Notes under the pieces: model-generated | The model's input: the letters and a program-made list of their open reading frames with translations, nothing else | Told to the model about the DNA's origin: nothing | The model's database searches: none | Position numbers and translations under genes: made by a program | From: Ornithinibacillus massiliensis | GTDB taxonomy: Bacteria > Bacillota > Bacilli > Bacillales > Amphibacillaceae | Assembly (NCBI RefSeq): GCF_018310345.1 | Contig: NZ_JAGXBY010000001.1 | Span: 496,001-560,000 of the forward strand | DNA: 64,000 nt | Direction of reading: 5' to 3' | Shown: piece after piece, positions 1 through 10,639 of the stretch | Position numbering within the stretch: the first letter of the stretch is position 1 | Layout: the number at the start of each line of letters is the position of its first letter

Positions 1-43
1 GAAGCTTAATCCGTTACCTTTCTTCTTTTCTCACTACCTTCAT

Positions 44-1066
44 TCACTTCATCAAATTCCCGACAATCTCAAAGGAGCGTAGACGGTCCTCAAGATGGAA
101 AATTTGCGATCCGATGATTAATTCATCGGCTTGTGTTTCTTCGATAAAGCTCTCTATTCCTTTTCGTACGGTGTCAGGGCTTCCGACAATGGTTGTTTTT
201 GGATCAAGGGTTTCCGAAACTGCTGCAATTTCTCCTGGTGAATACAGATCTTCCAGATTCTTCACTGGTGGCTGCAGTTTTCCGGGATTACCACGACGTA
301 GATTTAAGAATTGTTGCTGTTGAGATGTGGCAATAAACTGAGCCTTTTCATCTGTATCTGCAGCTATTACATTTATACCTAGCATAACATATGGCTTTTC
401 CAGTACCTTAGATGGCTGGAAGTTATCGCGATATAACTTTAGTGCTTGGAATAAATATGCAGGTGCAAAATGACTAGCAAAGGAGAAAGGTAATCCTTTG
501 TGTGCCGCAAGTTGTGCACTAAAACCACTAGACCCAAGTAACCAAAGCGGAACGTTCGCACCTTGGCCAGGTATGGCTTTCACTCGTGAAACTGGCTCAT
601 CAGAGAAGTAATCCTGCAATTCATTAACTTGCATAGGAAAATCCTCTACACTCGCATTTAAGGTTCTCCGTAATGCATAGGCAGTTGCTTGGTCACTACC
701 AGGTGCTCTTCCTAGGCCGAGATCAATTCTTCCAGGGTATAAGGCTTCCAATGTCCCAAATTGTTCAGCGATTACTAGTGTCGCATGATTTGGAAGCATG
801 ACTCCCCCTGCTCCGACACGAATGTGCTTAGTTGCCCCAGCAATATGGCCAATGACAACAGAAGTAGCAGAGCTAGCAATACCAGGCATATTATGATGTT
901 CGGCTAGCCAATAACGATTAAACCCCCATTTTTCTGCATGCTGTGCTAATTCTACACTATTTTTAAAGGACTCACTAGCATTACTTCCTTCTGTAATGGG
1001 TGCAAGATCTAAAACAGAAAGTGGTATATGATGAAAAGTTTTTGCATGATTTGATATCAAATTCAT
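44..1066 (-). CDS. LLM-class flavin-dependent oxidoreductase
   Basis: This 340-residue protein belongs to the bacterial luciferase-like (FMN-dependent TIM barrel) family, in the subgroup often annotated MsnO8-like or YvbT-like. The N-terminal [11 protein letters not shown] segment, the [10 protein letters not shown] motif near residue 55 and the GLGRAPG motif near residue 118 are typical of the group. The substrate cannot be read from the sequence. The ATG start at 1066 has an AAAGGAG site 7 nt upstream. It is transcribed divergently from gltB, and the shared 227-bp intergenic region carries a candidate cre site. The length is normal for the family. The family assignment is firm; the physiological role is unknown. 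Confidence 0.9.
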   Translation of the reverse strand: MNLISNHAKTFHHIPLSVLDLAPITEGSNASESFKNSVELAQHAEKWGFNRYWLAEHHNMPGIASSATSVVIGHIAGATKHIRVGAGGVMLPNHATLVIAEQFGTLEALYPGRIDLGLGRAPGSDQATAYALRRTLNASVEDFPMQVNELQDYFSDEPVSRVKAIPGQGANVPLWLLGSSGFSAQLAAHKGLPFSFASHFAPAYLFQALKLYRDNFQPSKVLEKPYVMLGINVIAADTDEKAQFIATSQQQQFLNLRRGNPGKLQPPVKNLEDLYSPGEIAAVSETLDPKTTIVGSPDTVRKGIESFIEETQADELIIGSQIFHLEDRLRSFEIVGNLMK

Positions 1067-1154
1067 TCACTCCTTTTATGCGCTCTTCGTAAGCAATAAT
1101 AAATATATTAAAGGCTATAGTCCAATTTAACGCTTGAAAACTAACGTGTTACTA

Positions 1155-1168
1155 TGTTAACGTTTACA
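1155..1168. promoter_or_regulatory. candidate CcpA cre site between oxidoreductase and gltB
   Basis: TGTTAACGTTTACA matches the classical consensus TGWNANCGNTNWCA at every defined position. It lies about 45 bp upstream of the gltB -35 box and about 90 bp upstream of the divergent oxidoreductase start. An upstream position would suit activation of gltB or repression of the other gene. This is consensus matching only. Confidence 0.5.
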
Positions 1169-1212
1169 ACCATTGATATAAAAAGGTTTGCATAAATATA
1201 ACTTTCTGAATA

Positions 1213-1241
1213 TTGTGTATTAACTGGAATTGTGCTATAAT
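1213..1241 (+). promoter_or_regulatory. sigma-A promoter of gltB-gltD
   Basis: TTGTGT at 1213-1218 and TATAAT at 1236-1241 are separated by 17 bp, with an extended -10 (TGC directly before TATAAT). The predicted transcript start is about 45 bp before the gltB ATG. No gltC-like LysR gene lies next to gltB here, unlike in B. subtilis. Confidence 0.7.
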
Positions 1242-1293
1242 ATGAATTACTGTTTGATTGTGAAAAAAAGGTTATCCAGAAAGGAGCAAGGTT

Positions 1294-4200
1294 ATGACGA
1301 AACGTAACTACCCTAGAGCACAGGGTTTATATAACCCAGTTTTTGAACATGAAGCATGTGGTATAGGTATGATTGCGAATATAAATGGAAATCGAACACA
1401 TAGTATTGTTCAAAACGCGATTAATATGCTTTGTAATATGGAGCATAGGGGAGGACAATCTGCTGATATAAGCACTGGTGACGGTGCAGGGATTTTAACG
1501 CAGATACCAGATCGGTTCTTTCAGAAGCAATGCGCAAAAGAAGGTGTACGATTACCCCGAGCAGGGGAATATGCCATTGCGATGATTTTTCTACCTAATG
1601 AATTAGAAACTAGGGTAGAATGTAAGCGAATTATTGAGTCGATCGTAGAAGAAGAAGGACAGACCTTCCTTGGGTGGAGACCAGTTCCACTGAATGATTC
1701 CTTTATCGGGTCGCTTGCCGCTAAAACAAAACCAACAATTAGACAAGGTTTTATCCAAAAATCTCCAGATATTACAGATAGTAAAAGCTTTGAACGAAAG
1801 CTTTATATAATCCGAAAACGCATTGAGCATGTCATGAATCAGAATCCCGCTTATTACGACACTTACATATCCAGCCTATCATCTAGAACCATCGTATATA
1901 AAGGGATGTTAATTCCAGAACAATTAGACTCCTTCTACATTGATTTAAACCACCCTGAATTTAAATCCGCATTGGCATTAGTACATTCCCGTTTCAGCAC
2001 CAACACATTCCCGAGTTGGAATCGAGCACATCCAAACCGGTATACAATCCATAATGGTGAATTTAATACGATACGTGGAAATGTCAATTGGATGAAAGCA
2101 CGAGAGAGATTATGTACATCTAGTTTTTTTGAAGCGGAGGATTTAGAAAAAATACTACCGATCATCGATGCAGATGGAAGTGATTCTTCGATATTTGATA
2201 ATACGTTTGAATTCTTACACCTATCAGGCTATTCATTAGCACATGCTGCCATGATGATGATACCCGAGCCTTGGGCAAATAATCCTCATATGACAGAGGA
2301 GAAAAGAGATTTTTACGAGTTTCATAGTACATTTATGGAGCCGTGGGATGGACCGAGTGCCATTGTATACACGGACGGGGTTCAGGTTGGAGCCACACTC
2401 GATCGAAATGGCTTACGGCCTGCTCGCTATTATGTAACGAAGAATGGGATGATTGTTCTTGGCTCAGAAGTAGGTGCCCTCGATATATTCGCTGATGATA
2501 TTTTGTATAAGAAACGTCTAGAGCCTGGAAAGATGCTTCTAGTCGATTTAGAAAAGGGAATAATCATACCAGATGAAACGATAAAACTACAAGTTGCTAC
2601 AGAAAAGCCGTATAAGGAATGGTTGATGGAGCTGGAGGATATCGATACTATTCCCAATACAGCTACATCTCAACCAACCTATCGAGGCAAGAAATTGTTG
2701 GAAAATCAAGTTGCCTTTGGTTATACCCGTGAGGAATTAGAGAAAATTATGAAACCATTAGTATCAGGTGGAAAGGATCCAATTGGGTCTATGGGATATG
2801 ATGCTCCATTAGCTGTCTTATCGAAGAAGCCGAGGCTTTTATTTGACTATTTTAAGCAATTATTTGCCCAGGTAACCAATCCTCCAATTGACGCGATACG
2901 GGAAAAAATGATCACGATGACAACGACCACGATTGGTCCTGTGGGGAATATCGTGGCTCCCAATGCAGATAGCTGCAAAAAAATTCGATTAAATACACCG
3001 CTCCTAACGAAACAACAACTAGAGAAGCTACGCCATAATAGAATGCACGGCTACCGTTCAAAGACGATTTCTACCTTATTTGGCATACACAATGAAATGG
3101 AACAAGCATTGCATAATATGCTCGAACAAGCGGTTCAAGCAATAGAACAAGGGGCAACGTTTATTATCCTTTCTGATCATGGGCTTTCCGAGTCAAAAGC
3201 TGCGATTCCATCTTTACTTGCAGTAAGTGGGCTACACCACCACTTGATTCGCTTAGGATTACGTACACAAGTCAGCATAATTGTAGAGTCAGGGGAACCG
3301 AGAGAGGTTCACCATTTTGCAACCCTAATTGGCTATGGAGCAGAGGGGATCACACCGTATCTCGCCTTTGATACAATCGAAGCCCTTTTGCAGAACGATG
3401 AAATTAATGCTAAATCCGTAGAAGAAGCTATCAATCAATATATTCATGCTATAACAGATGGGATTGTCAAAGTTTTATCTAAAATGGGAATTTCTACGAT
3501 TCAAAGTTACCTTGGGGCACAGATATTTGAGGCTGTTGGAATCGCCAATCAGGTGATAGAACAATACTTCACAGGTACATCTTCTCGTATCGGTGGTATT
3601 GGACTAGAAATAATACAACAGGAAGTTCTCATGCGCCATAAAAAGGCGTATAAGCCGAAACGTGGAACTACGCTTGCTTTGGAGGACGGTGATGATTATC
3701 AATATCGTTCGAATGGCGAGGATCATCAATATAATCCGAAAACAATCTATACTTTACAACATGCCGTACGTTCAGGGGATTACGAATTATTCAAAACTTA
3801 TTCTAGCATGATTACGAATGAAAAGGAGAACTTACAATCATTAAGAGGGTTATTACAATTTAAAAAACGCAAGCCAATTCCGATTGATGAAGTGGAATCT
3901 GTGGATGAAATATGTGCCCGTTTTCGAACAGGTGCCATGTCTTTTGGGGCATTAAGTAAGGAAGCGCATGAGTCATTGGCTATTGCTATGAACCGTCTTG
4001 GAGGAAGAAGTAACTCTGGTGAAGGTGGAGAATCTGTTGATCGAAATCAAACCGATGCTAATGGTGATTTGCGTAAAAGTGCTATTAAACAGGTGGCCTC
4101 TGGTAGGTTCGGGGTTACAAGTAATTATTTAGTCCATGCAGAGGAGATTCAGATAAAAGTAGCACAAGGTGCCAAGCCGGGTGAGGGAGGACATCTCCCA

Positions 4201-5928
4201 GGAAACAAAGTATATCCATGGGTTGCCGAGGTACGGAACTCAACACCAGGTGTTGAGCTCATATCACCACCACCACATCATGATATCTATTCAATTGAAG
4301 ACTTAGCAGAATTAATTTTTAACTTAAAGAATACGAATCCGAATGCACGAATTAGCGTGAAATTAGTTTCTGCTGTCGGTGTTGGGACCATTGCAGCAGG
4401 AGTAGCGAAGGGGCGCGCAGATCACATTCTAATTAGTGGCTATGATGGTGGTACGGGTGCTGCACCATACACGAGCTTAAAGCATGCGGGGCTACCTTGG
4501 GAAATAGGCTTAGCTGAAGTCCATCAAACTTTACTGTTAAATGGGCTACGTGACCGTGTTGCAGTGGAAGCAGATGGAAAGCTGATGACAGGAAGAGATG
4601 TTGTTATTGCTGCCTTACTAGGGGCAGAGGAGTTTGGCTTCTCGACTGCACCGTTAGTAGCGTTAGGGTGCGTAATGATGCGAGTTTGTCATTTAGACAC
4701 TTGTCCAGTTGGAATCGCCACACAAAATCCGGAGCTACGTAGAAAGTTTTCCGGAAAGCCGGAGCATGTCGTTAATTTCATGCGCTTTATTGCTATGGAA
4801 ACACGAGAGATCATGGCAGCGTTAGGTTTTAGAACGATAGAGGAAATGGTTGGCTGTACAGATGTATTAGAGGTTAACGACGAGATTGAACATTGGAAGG
4901 CGAAGAAGATTGACTTGGCAAGTCTACTCTTTCAGCCGAAGCCAGCTTCTGGTATGATAGCACGTTATAAACAAATCGAGCAGGACCACGGGATTACTTC
5001 TACGTTGGATTATCAGGAACTGATCCCTAATTGTAAACGTGCATTTAAAGAAGGAAAGCAAGTAGAATTTACAACCGCTATTCGGAATATTCACCGAGCA
5101 ACAGGGACATTATTAGGTAGCGAGATTTCGAAAAGATATGGCGAATTAGGTTTGCCGGAAGACACGATTAAATTGAACTTTAGTGGTTCTGCTGGTCAGA
5201 GCTTTGGCGCGTTCATTCCAAAGGGGATCACCTTACGATTAATTGGAGATGCCAATGACTTTGTCGGAAAGGGACTTTCTGGAGGGAAAATTATTGTTCA
5301 TCCAGACCCTGTTGTGACCTTCCAACCGGAGGAAAACATTATTGTTGGTAATGTTGCCTTTTATGGGGCAACCTCTGGTGAAGCCTTCATACGGGGGATC
5401 GCTGGAGAGCGTTTCGCAGTGCGCAATAGTGGAGCCAATATCGTCGTAGAAGGTGTTGGTGACCATGGATGTGAATATATGACCGGAGGAAGAGTTGTTG
5501 TTTTAGGTCTAACAGGGAAGAACTTTGCTGCTGGGATGTCTGGTGGTGTTGCCTATATTTATGATGTAGATGGAAGATTCCGTGAACGAGTAAATCCAGA
5601 TAGGCTTCATATTCAAGGTCTCGAGGATTTGTCCGAAGTCGATGAGCTATACAGCTTAATCGAAAAACATGTTCACTATACCAATAGTATATATGCGGAA
5701 CGAATTTTAGCATACTGGGAAACCAATTCTGCAAAATTTCTCCGTGTTATCCCTAAGGCATATGCCAAAATACAAGAGCGGATAAAGGCATTAATGACGC
5801 TTGGGTTAAATAAGAATGAGGCAGAAATGCAAGCCTTTCAAGAGATCCATGGGCAACGTGACCATCATAAGGAAAAGCAAATAATAGGTAATCATCGAAA
5901 GAAATCTGAAATGCTTCCTAGCTTTTAA
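1294..5928 (+). CDS. gltB: glutamate synthase (NADPH) large subunit
   Basis: The large subunit (gltA in B. subtilis nomenclature) transfers the amide of glutamine to 2-oxoglutarate, giving two glutamates. At 1544 residues it is full length. The class II glutaminase domain begins after a 21-residue propeptide ending at Cys22 (HEACGIG), the N-terminal nucleophile. A central domain and an FMN-binding TIM barrel follow (RTGAMSFGALSKEAH near residue 875). The three cysteines of the [3Fe-4S] cluster lie in CVMMRVCHLDTCPVG. The C-terminal GxGxG beta-helix domain is present. The ATG has an AGAAAGGAG site. The small subunit follows after 16 bp. No defects seen. Confidence 0.98.
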   Translation: MTKRNYPRAQGLYNPVFEHEACGIGMIANINGNRTHSIVQNAINMLCNMEHRGGQSADISTGDGAGILTQIPDRFFQKQCAKEGVRLPRAGEYAIAMIFLPNELETRVECKRIIESIVEEEGQTFLGWRPVPLNDSFIGSLAAKTKPTIRQGFIQKSPDITDSKSFERKLYIIRKRIEHVMNQNPAYYDTYISSLSSRTIVYKGMLIPEQLDSFYIDLNHPEFKSALALVHSRFSTNTFPSWNRAHPNRYTIHNGEFNTIRGNVNWMKARERLCTSSFFEAEDLEKILPIIDADGSDSSIFDNTFEFLHLSGYSLAHAAMMMIPEPWANNPHMTEEKRDFYEFHSTFMEPWDGPSAIVYTDGVQVGATLDRNGLRPARYYVTKNGMIVLGSEVGALDIFADDILYKKRLEPGKMLLVDLEKGIIIPDETIKLQVATEKPYKEWLMELEDIDTIPNTATSQPTYRGKKLLENQVAFGYTREELEKIMKPLVSGGKDPIGSMGYDAPLAVLSKKPRLLFDYFKQLFAQVTNPPIDAIREKMITMTTTTIGPVGNIVAPNADSCKKIRLNTPLLTKQQLEKLRHNRMHGYRSKTISTLFGIHNEMEQALHNMLEQAVQAIEQGATFIILSDHGLSESKAAIPSLLAVSGLHHHLIRLGLRTQVSIIVESGEPREVHHFATLIGYGAEGITPYLAFDTIEALLQNDEINAKSVEEAINQYIHAITDGIVKVLSKMGISTIQSYLGAQIFEAVGIANQVIEQYFTGTSSRIGGIGLEIIQQEVLMRHKKAYKPKRGTTLALEDGDDYQYRSNGEDHQYNPKTIYTLQHAVRSGDYELFKTYSSMITNEKENLQSLRGLLQFKKRKPIPIDEVESVDEICARFRTGAMSFGALSKEAHESLAIAMNRLGGRSNSGEGGESVDRNQTDANGDLRKSAIKQVASGRFGVTSNYLVHAEEIQIKVAQGAKPGEGGHLPGNKVYPWVAEVRNSTPGVELISPPPHHDIYSIEDLAELIFNLKNTNPNARISVKLVSAVGVGTIAAGVAKGRADHILISGYDGGTGAAPYTSLKHAGLPWEIGLAEVHQTLLLNGLRDRVAVEADGKLMTGRDVVIAALLGAEEFGFSTAPLVALGCVMMRVCHLDTCPVGIATQNPELRRKFSGKPEHVVNFMRFIAMETREIMAALGFRTIEEMVGCTDVLEVNDEIEHWKAKKIDLASLLFQPKPASGMIARYKQIEQDHGITSTLDYQELIPNCKRAFKEGKQVEFTTAIRNIHRATGTLLGSEISKRYGELGLPEDTIKLNFSGSAGQSFGAFIPKGITLRLIGDANDFVGKGLSGGKIIVHPDPVVTFQPEENIIVGNVAFYGATSGEAFIRGIAGERFAVRNSGANIVVEGVGDHGCEYMTGGRVVVLGLTGKNFAAGMSGGVAYIYDVDGRFRERVNPDRLHIQGLEDLSEVDELYSLIEKHVHYTNSIYAERILAYWETNSAKFLRVIPKAYAKIQERIKALMTLGLNKNEAEMQAFQEIHGQRDHHKEKQIIGNHRKKSEMLPSF

Positions 5929-5944
5929 TCGAAAGGAGGATTTT

Positions 5945-7429
5945 ATGGGAAATCATACCGGTTTTATGCAGTATGAACGACAAACACAACCCGAAAGAGG
6001 GCCAACGGAAAGAATTAAGGATTGGAGAGACTATACAGCTTCATTTACAGCCCAGGATATACAGATACAAGGTGCCCGTTGCATGGGGTGTGGTGTTCCA
6101 ACTTGTCATGTTGGCATGGAAATTAATGGGGTTACAACGGGGTGCCCATTAAATCATTTAATACCGGAATGGAATCATCTCGTTTATGAAGGAAAATGGC
6201 AAGAGGCGCTTCATCGTGCCCATGCTAAAAATAATTTTCCGGAATTTACGGGAATTGCATGCCCTGCTCCATGTGAGGGGGCATGTGTTCTCGGCATTAA
6301 TGAGCCACCAGTAGCCATCAGATCTATTGAACGGGCAATTGTAGAAAAAGGTTTTGAAGAGGGCTGGATAACAGCAAATCCCCCCGAAAAAAGAACCGGA
6401 AGACGGGTAGCGGTAGTCGGCTCCGGGCCAGCTGGCTTAGCTGCAGCGGCACAATTGAACCAAGCAGGACATGAGGTTACGGTCTTTGAGAGAGAGGATC
6501 GTATTGGTGGGCTATTAACATATGGAATTCCAGAGATGAAGCTTTCCTATCAGGTGGTGAAAAGAAGAGTAGACATTTTAGAACAAGAAGGGGTTCACTT
6601 TATTACGAATACAGAAGTTGGCAAGGACATCCCAGTAGAAAAGCTCAGGTCCGAATATGATGCGATCATTCTAGCTACTGGTGCAACGGTGCATCGAACT
6701 ATGCCAGTAGAAGGAAATAATCTAAAGGGAATTCACTATGCAATGGACTTTCTCCATCAGAATACGAAGAGCCTACTGGACTCAGGGCTAGAAGACAATA
6801 ACTATATCTCCGCAAAAGATAAGAATGTTATTGTCATCGGTGGAGGTGATACGGGGACGGATTGTTTGGCGACTGCCGTACGTCATAATTGCAAATCACT
6901 AACCCAATTTGATATTTATGAAAAGAAAGGCACAGAGCGTGATGCTGCTTCCAATCCATGGCCACAATACCCTATTATCCACCGGGTTGAATATGGTCAT
7001 AAGGAAGCGGCAGGTAAATTGGGAAGGGACCCACGTGCATTTGCTGTCATGACAACGAAATTTGTAGGAGATGAAACCGGACATATTAAAGAAGTTCATA
7101 CGATTAATGTGCGTAACAAAATAGAAAACGGCCAGAGAATCCGTGAAGAAATAAAAGGAACCGAGCAAATATGGCCTGCCGATTTAGTATTAATTGCCAT
7201 CGGATTTACTGGCCCAGAACAGGGCTTACTCGATCAATTAAATCTTGAACGTAATCCCAATACTACAGTGAAAGCAACGTATGGAGACTATCAAACGAAT
7301 GTAGAAGGTGTCTTTTCTGCAGGGGATATGCGAAGGGGTCAGAGTCTAATTGTATGGGCTATCCATGAAGGAAGAGAGGTTGCACGGGAATGTGATCGCT
7401 ATCTCATGGGAGAAACGGACTTACCTTAA
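5945..7429 (+). CDS. gltD: glutamate synthase small subunit
   Basis: This 494-residue FAD/iron-sulfur protein (gltB in B. subtilis) passes electrons from NADPH to the large subunit. The N-terminal cysteines that bind two [4Fe-4S] clusters are visible (CMGCGVPTC, then CPAPCEGAC). The FAD dinucleotide fold begins at VAVVGSGPAGLAAA near residue 155, and the NADPH fold at VIVIGGGDTGTDC near residue 296. The C-terminal GDMRRGQSLIVWAI motif is conserved. It is co-transcribed with gltB: the gap is 16 bp and AAAGGAGG precedes the ATG. Confidence 0.98.
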   Translation: MGNHTGFMQYERQTQPERGPTERIKDWRDYTASFTAQDIQIQGARCMGCGVPTCHVGMEINGVTTGCPLNHLIPEWNHLVYEGKWQEALHRAHAKNNFPEFTGIACPAPCEGACVLGINEPPVAIRSIERAIVEKGFEEGWITANPPEKRTGRRVAVVGSGPAGLAAAAQLNQAGHEVTVFEREDRIGGLLTYGIPEMKLSYQVVKRRVDILEQEGVHFITNTEVGKDIPVEKLRSEYDAIILATGATVHRTMPVEGNNLKGIHYAMDFLHQNTKSLLDSGLEDNNYISAKDKNVIVIGGGDTGTDCLATAVRHNCKSLTQFDIYEKKGTERDAASNPWPQYPIIHRVEYGHKEAAGKLGRDPRAFAVMTTKFVGDETGHIKEVHTINVRNKIENGQRIREEIKGTEQIWPADLVLIAIGFTGPEQGLLDQLNLERNPNTTVKATYGDYQTNVEGVFSAGDMRRGQSLIVWAIHEGREVARECDRYLMGETDLP

Positions 7430-7473
7430 TATAAAAAGGCTGTAAAAGCTAGATACTAAAAGGGAAATTTAAT

Positions 7474-7502
7474 TTGATTCCGGTCACTATATCAAGTATG
7501 AT
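7474..7502 (+). promoter_or_regulatory. promoter of rlmN
   Basis: TTGATT (7474-7479) and TATGAT (7497-7502) are separated by 17 bp and lie about 70 bp before the rlmN start. No convincing terminator was seen between gltD and rlmN, so read-through is possible too. Confidence 0.5.
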
Positions 7503-7572
7503 TAGAAAGTGATTTAGCGAATACGATTACTAGTTATAGTACGATATAGTTATTTGGAGATGAGGATATATT

Positions 7573-8640
7573 ATGAAATTAAGATCCATTTATGGATTAA
7601 CAATGGAACAATTAACAGAATGGTTAATAGAAAAAGGACAAAAAAGATTCCGTGCTGAACAAGTTTGGGATTGGTTATATAAGAAACGGGTCCGTCATTT
7701 TACAGAAATGAAAAATGTAAATAAAGAAACGATTGAACTATTACAAGAGAATTTTGTTATTGAAACATTGGAAGAGGAAATCGAACAAGTCTCTAAAGAT
7801 GGGACAGTTAAATTTCTGTTCAAATTAGCAGATGGAAATTTAATTGAAACGGTGTTGATGCGTTTTAATTATGGTCTTTCTGTATGTGTCACAACACAGG
7901 TCGGGTGTAATATTGGTTGTACCTTCTGTGCTAGTGGTCTACTTAGAAAGAGCAGAGATTTAGATAGTGGCGAAATTGTAGAGCAGATTATGAAGGTGCA
8001 AAAGCATCTGGATGAACAAGGAAAAGATGAACGGGTTAGCCATATTGTCGTAATGGGAATTGGTGAGCCGTTTGATAACTTTACGAACTTAATTGATTTC
8101 ATTAAAGTCGTAAATGATGAGAATGGCCTTAAAATTGGTCAGCGTCATATTACTGTATCAACTAGTGGCTTAGCTCACAAAATTTATGAATTTGCTGATA
8201 CCGGTTTACAAGTAAACCTAGCTATTTCCTTACACGCACCGAACAATGAACTAAGAACTAGCATTATGAAGATAAACCGAGCATTTCCTATTGAAAAGCT
8301 GATGAAGGCTGTAGATTATTACTTAGAGAATTCTAATCGTAGAATAACGTATGAGTATATTATGCTTAAGGATGTCAATGATCACGAGGAAGAAGCGATA
8401 CAGCTTGCCAAATTACTACGTAGCAAACGCCATCTTTCCTATGTGAACCTCATCCCTTACAATTCTGTTGAGGAGCATGGCCAGTATCAACGAAGTGAGA
8501 CACATGTCATCCAAGCATTCCACGAAGTATTGAAGAAAAATGGTATTAATAGTGGAGTTCGCTGGGAAAATGGAGCTGACATAGATGCAGCATGTGGGCA
8601 ATTACGAAGCAAACAAATTAAAAAGCAAAAGATTGTATAA
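7573..8640 (+). CDS. rlmN: dual-specificity 23S rRNA A2503 / tRNA A37 C2-methyltransferase
   Basis: This radical-SAM enzyme methylates C2 of A2503 in 23S rRNA and of A37 in some tRNAs. The 355-residue length is normal. The CxxxCxxC cluster motif is visible as CNIGCTFC near residue 115. The GIGEP motif (SAM contact) lies near residue 160. The C-terminal methyl-carrying cysteine is in the AACGQLR segment. The N-terminal RlmN accessory domain ([21 protein letters not shown]) is also present. RlmN and not Cfr is supported by that N-terminal sequence and by the chromosomal context. Confidence 0.97.
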   Translation: MKLRSIYGLTMEQLTEWLIEKGQKRFRAEQVWDWLYKKRVRHFTEMKNVNKETIELLQENFVIETLEEEIEQVSKDGTVKFLFKLADGNLIETVLMRFNYGLSVCVTTQVGCNIGCTFCASGLLRKSRDLDSGEIVEQIMKVQKHLDEQGKDERVSHIVVMGIGEPFDNFTNLIDFIKVVNDENGLKIGQRHITVSTSGLAHKIYEFADTGLQVNLAISLHAPNNELRTSIMKINRAFPIEKLMKAVDYYLENSNRRITYEYIMLKDVNDHEEEAIQLAKLLRSKRHLSYVNLIPYNSVEEHGQYQRSETHVIQAFHEVLKKNGINSGVRWENGADIDAACGQLRSKQIKKQKIV

Positions 8641-8650
8641 GCGGAAACGA

Positions 8651-8689
8651 AAAGACCGACTCATCATAATTTTGAGTCAGTCTTTTTTT
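8651..8689 (+). terminator. rho-independent terminator after rlmN
   Basis: AAAGACCGACTCA pairs with TGAGTCAGTC around an A/T loop and is followed by seven T residues. Confidence 0.85.
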
Positions 8690-8744
8690 GTTTGAATATA
8701 ATATTGCAAAAGATACGTTTACTATACGAAAAGGGGAAATTAGT

Positions 8745-10574
8745 GTGTCTGGATTTGTTGGTTTACTCACATCTAAAAGATTTAAGCAAGATAGCAAACC
8801 GACGCAAGAGGCAAATTTAACTGAGCTTGAGAATGAGGAAATGCATGATGAAATGGAAACTATGGAGCAAGCTGATTTTCTGGTTATGAAACTCACCGAT
8901 TATCGTAATGTTCGACCCTTTATATTCAATAATGAACGATATGGACTAGTTTTCGATGGAACCATTTATAATGAGGGAGACTTACGTAAAAGGCTAGAGA
9001 AGAAAGGCTATATGCTTAACTTGGATACAGCAGAAGAAGTCCTTGGTAACCTATTTCTAGAATGCGGTGTTAAGGGATTCCAACTGTTAAGGGGCACATT
9101 TGCATTGGTAATATGGGATTATCAAGAAAAGATTCTCTATGCTGCTAGAGATCCCTTTGGAATTAAACCGCTTTACATGATGGATACAGAAGAGGAGGTT
9201 CTTTTTTCTACAGAAATACAAGCTATAACTAGGCTAAGGAAAGATCTAACATTCCATTATCAAGCATTACAACACTACTTTTCATTTCAATATATTCCCC
9301 CACCACTCACCTTGAAAAAAGAAATTACTAGCTTAAAACCAGGTCACTACTTAATCAAAAAAGCCTATCAACCTCTGGAAACCTATGCTTATTTTAAAGC
9401 AGCATTCCATCCCGTAAACGGCAACGAGAACCAAATTATTAATCGGATCCAAGAGATTTTAGTAGACTCAGTAAAGGTGCATATACAAGAAGAAAAGTTC
9501 TTGGGAGCATTATTATCAGGTGGTATTGATTCAAGCCTTCTTGTTGGGATAGCCAAGCAGTTTAACCCTAGTATAAAAACTTTCTCTGTTGGATTTGATG
9601 TAGAAGGATATTCTGAAATTCCCATTGCACAGCAAACCGCAGAAGAGCTAGGAGTAGAGAATATCTCGTATCTAATTAGTCCGGCAGAATTTGTAGCCAG
9701 CCTACCAACTATTATTCACTTGCTAGAAGAACCGTTAGCAGATCCATCATGTGTTCCATTATATTTTGCTGCCCGAAAAGCAAGTGGCCATACGAAAATA
9801 GTGCTATCAGGTGAGGGGGCTGATGAATTATTTGGAGGCTATAACATCTATCATGAATTTCATTCGTTAAAAGTATTTCAATATCTGCCGGATACAATAA
9901 GAAAATGGCTGAGAACATTATCCCGAATTGTTCCTGATGGGATAATAGGAAGGGGCTTTCTAGAACGTGGTACCACCCCACTCCATGAGCGGTATATTGG
10001 AAATGCTAAGATCTTTGAAGAAGAGGAAAAAAGTCGCTTTATGAGAACGTATGATGAATTAACTAATTACAAGCACATGACAGCCGACTTATTTGCCATG
10101 GTGAAAGAGGCCCATCCAGCTCATCAAATGCAATATGTAGATATGCATACTTGGTTACCTGGGGATATATTAAGAAAGGCAGACCGAATGACGAAAGCAC
10201 ATTCCATTGAGCTTAGGACACCATTTTTAGATAAAGAAGTCTTTGATGTTGCAAGCAAAATACCAGTAGCTTATAAAATTACCAATAAACAAACCAAAGC
10301 AATATTACGTAAAGCTGCCATCGGTTTCATTCCAGAGCACGTTACCAATCGGAAAAAGCTAGGCTTTCCTGTACCATTAAAAAACTGGTTAAGAAATGAA
10401 CTGTATGATTGGGCAACCGAAATCATTCAAGAAAGTAACACCGATCACATTCTGGATAAAACCTATTGCATGAAGCTCTTAAAGAGTCATTACAAAGGGT
10501 ATCACAATAACGCAAGAAAACTATGGACCATCCTTGTCTTTATGATGTGGCATCAATTATTTATCGAGTCGTAA
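8745..10574 (+). CDS. asnB: asparagine synthetase (AsnO-like) with degenerate glutaminase domain
   Basis: I chose GTG 8745 as the start because AAAGGGG precedes it and it places SGFVG exactly where functional enzymes have CGFVG. The protein is then 609 residues. The C-terminal synthetase domain is intact: the SGGIDSS ATP-pyrophosphatase loop near residue 255, LSGEGADELFGGYNIY, and HTWLPGDILRKADRMTKAHSIELRTPFLD. The N-terminal domain is odd. The catalytic Cys after Met is Ser, the RGPD motif is absent, and the usual NGEIYN reads DGTIYN. It should therefore use free ammonia or another amine donor, not glutamine. It closely resembles B. subtilis AsnO in the C-terminal half. It lies two genes downstream of glutamate synthase and behind a terminator. 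A weak TATAAT at 8697-8702 may be its promoter. Confidence 0.9.
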   Translation: MSGFVGLLTSKRFKQDSKPTQEANLTELENEEMHDEMETMEQADFLVMKLTDYRNVRPFIFNNERYGLVFDGTIYNEGDLRKRLEKKGYMLNLDTAEEVLGNLFLECGVKGFQLLRGTFALVIWDYQEKILYAARDPFGIKPLYMMDTEEEVLFSTEIQAITRLRKDLTFHYQALQHYFSFQYIPPPLTLKKEITSLKPGHYLIKKAYQPLETYAYFKAAFHPVNGNENQIINRIQEILVDSVKVHIQEEKFLGALLSGGIDSSLLVGIAKQFNPSIKTFSVGFDVEGYSEIPIAQQTAEELGVENISYLISPAEFVASLPTIIHLLEEPLADPSCVPLYFAARKASGHTKIVLSGEGADELFGGYNIYHEFHSLKVFQYLPDTIRKWLRTLSRIVPDGIIGRGFLERGTTPLHERYIGNAKIFEEEEKSRFMRTYDELTNYKHMTADLFAMVKEAHPAHQMQYVDMHTWLPGDILRKADRMTKAHSIELRTPFLDKEVFDVASKIPVAYKITNKQTKAILRKAAIGFIPEHVTNRKKLGFPVPLKNWLRNELYDWATEIIQESNTDHILDKTYCMKLLKSHYKGYHNNARKLWTILVFMMWHQLFIES

Positions 10575-10639
10575 ATGTACTATCATGGTTTACACAGAGA
10601 CATAGAAATGAATTTAATCGTAAATCGAATGAAACATAA

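Noticed and set aside
5387..5734. 115-codon antisense frame within gltB
   Set aside because: It lies wholly inside the conserved GxGxG domain of gltB on the opposite strand, with no ribosome-binding site.
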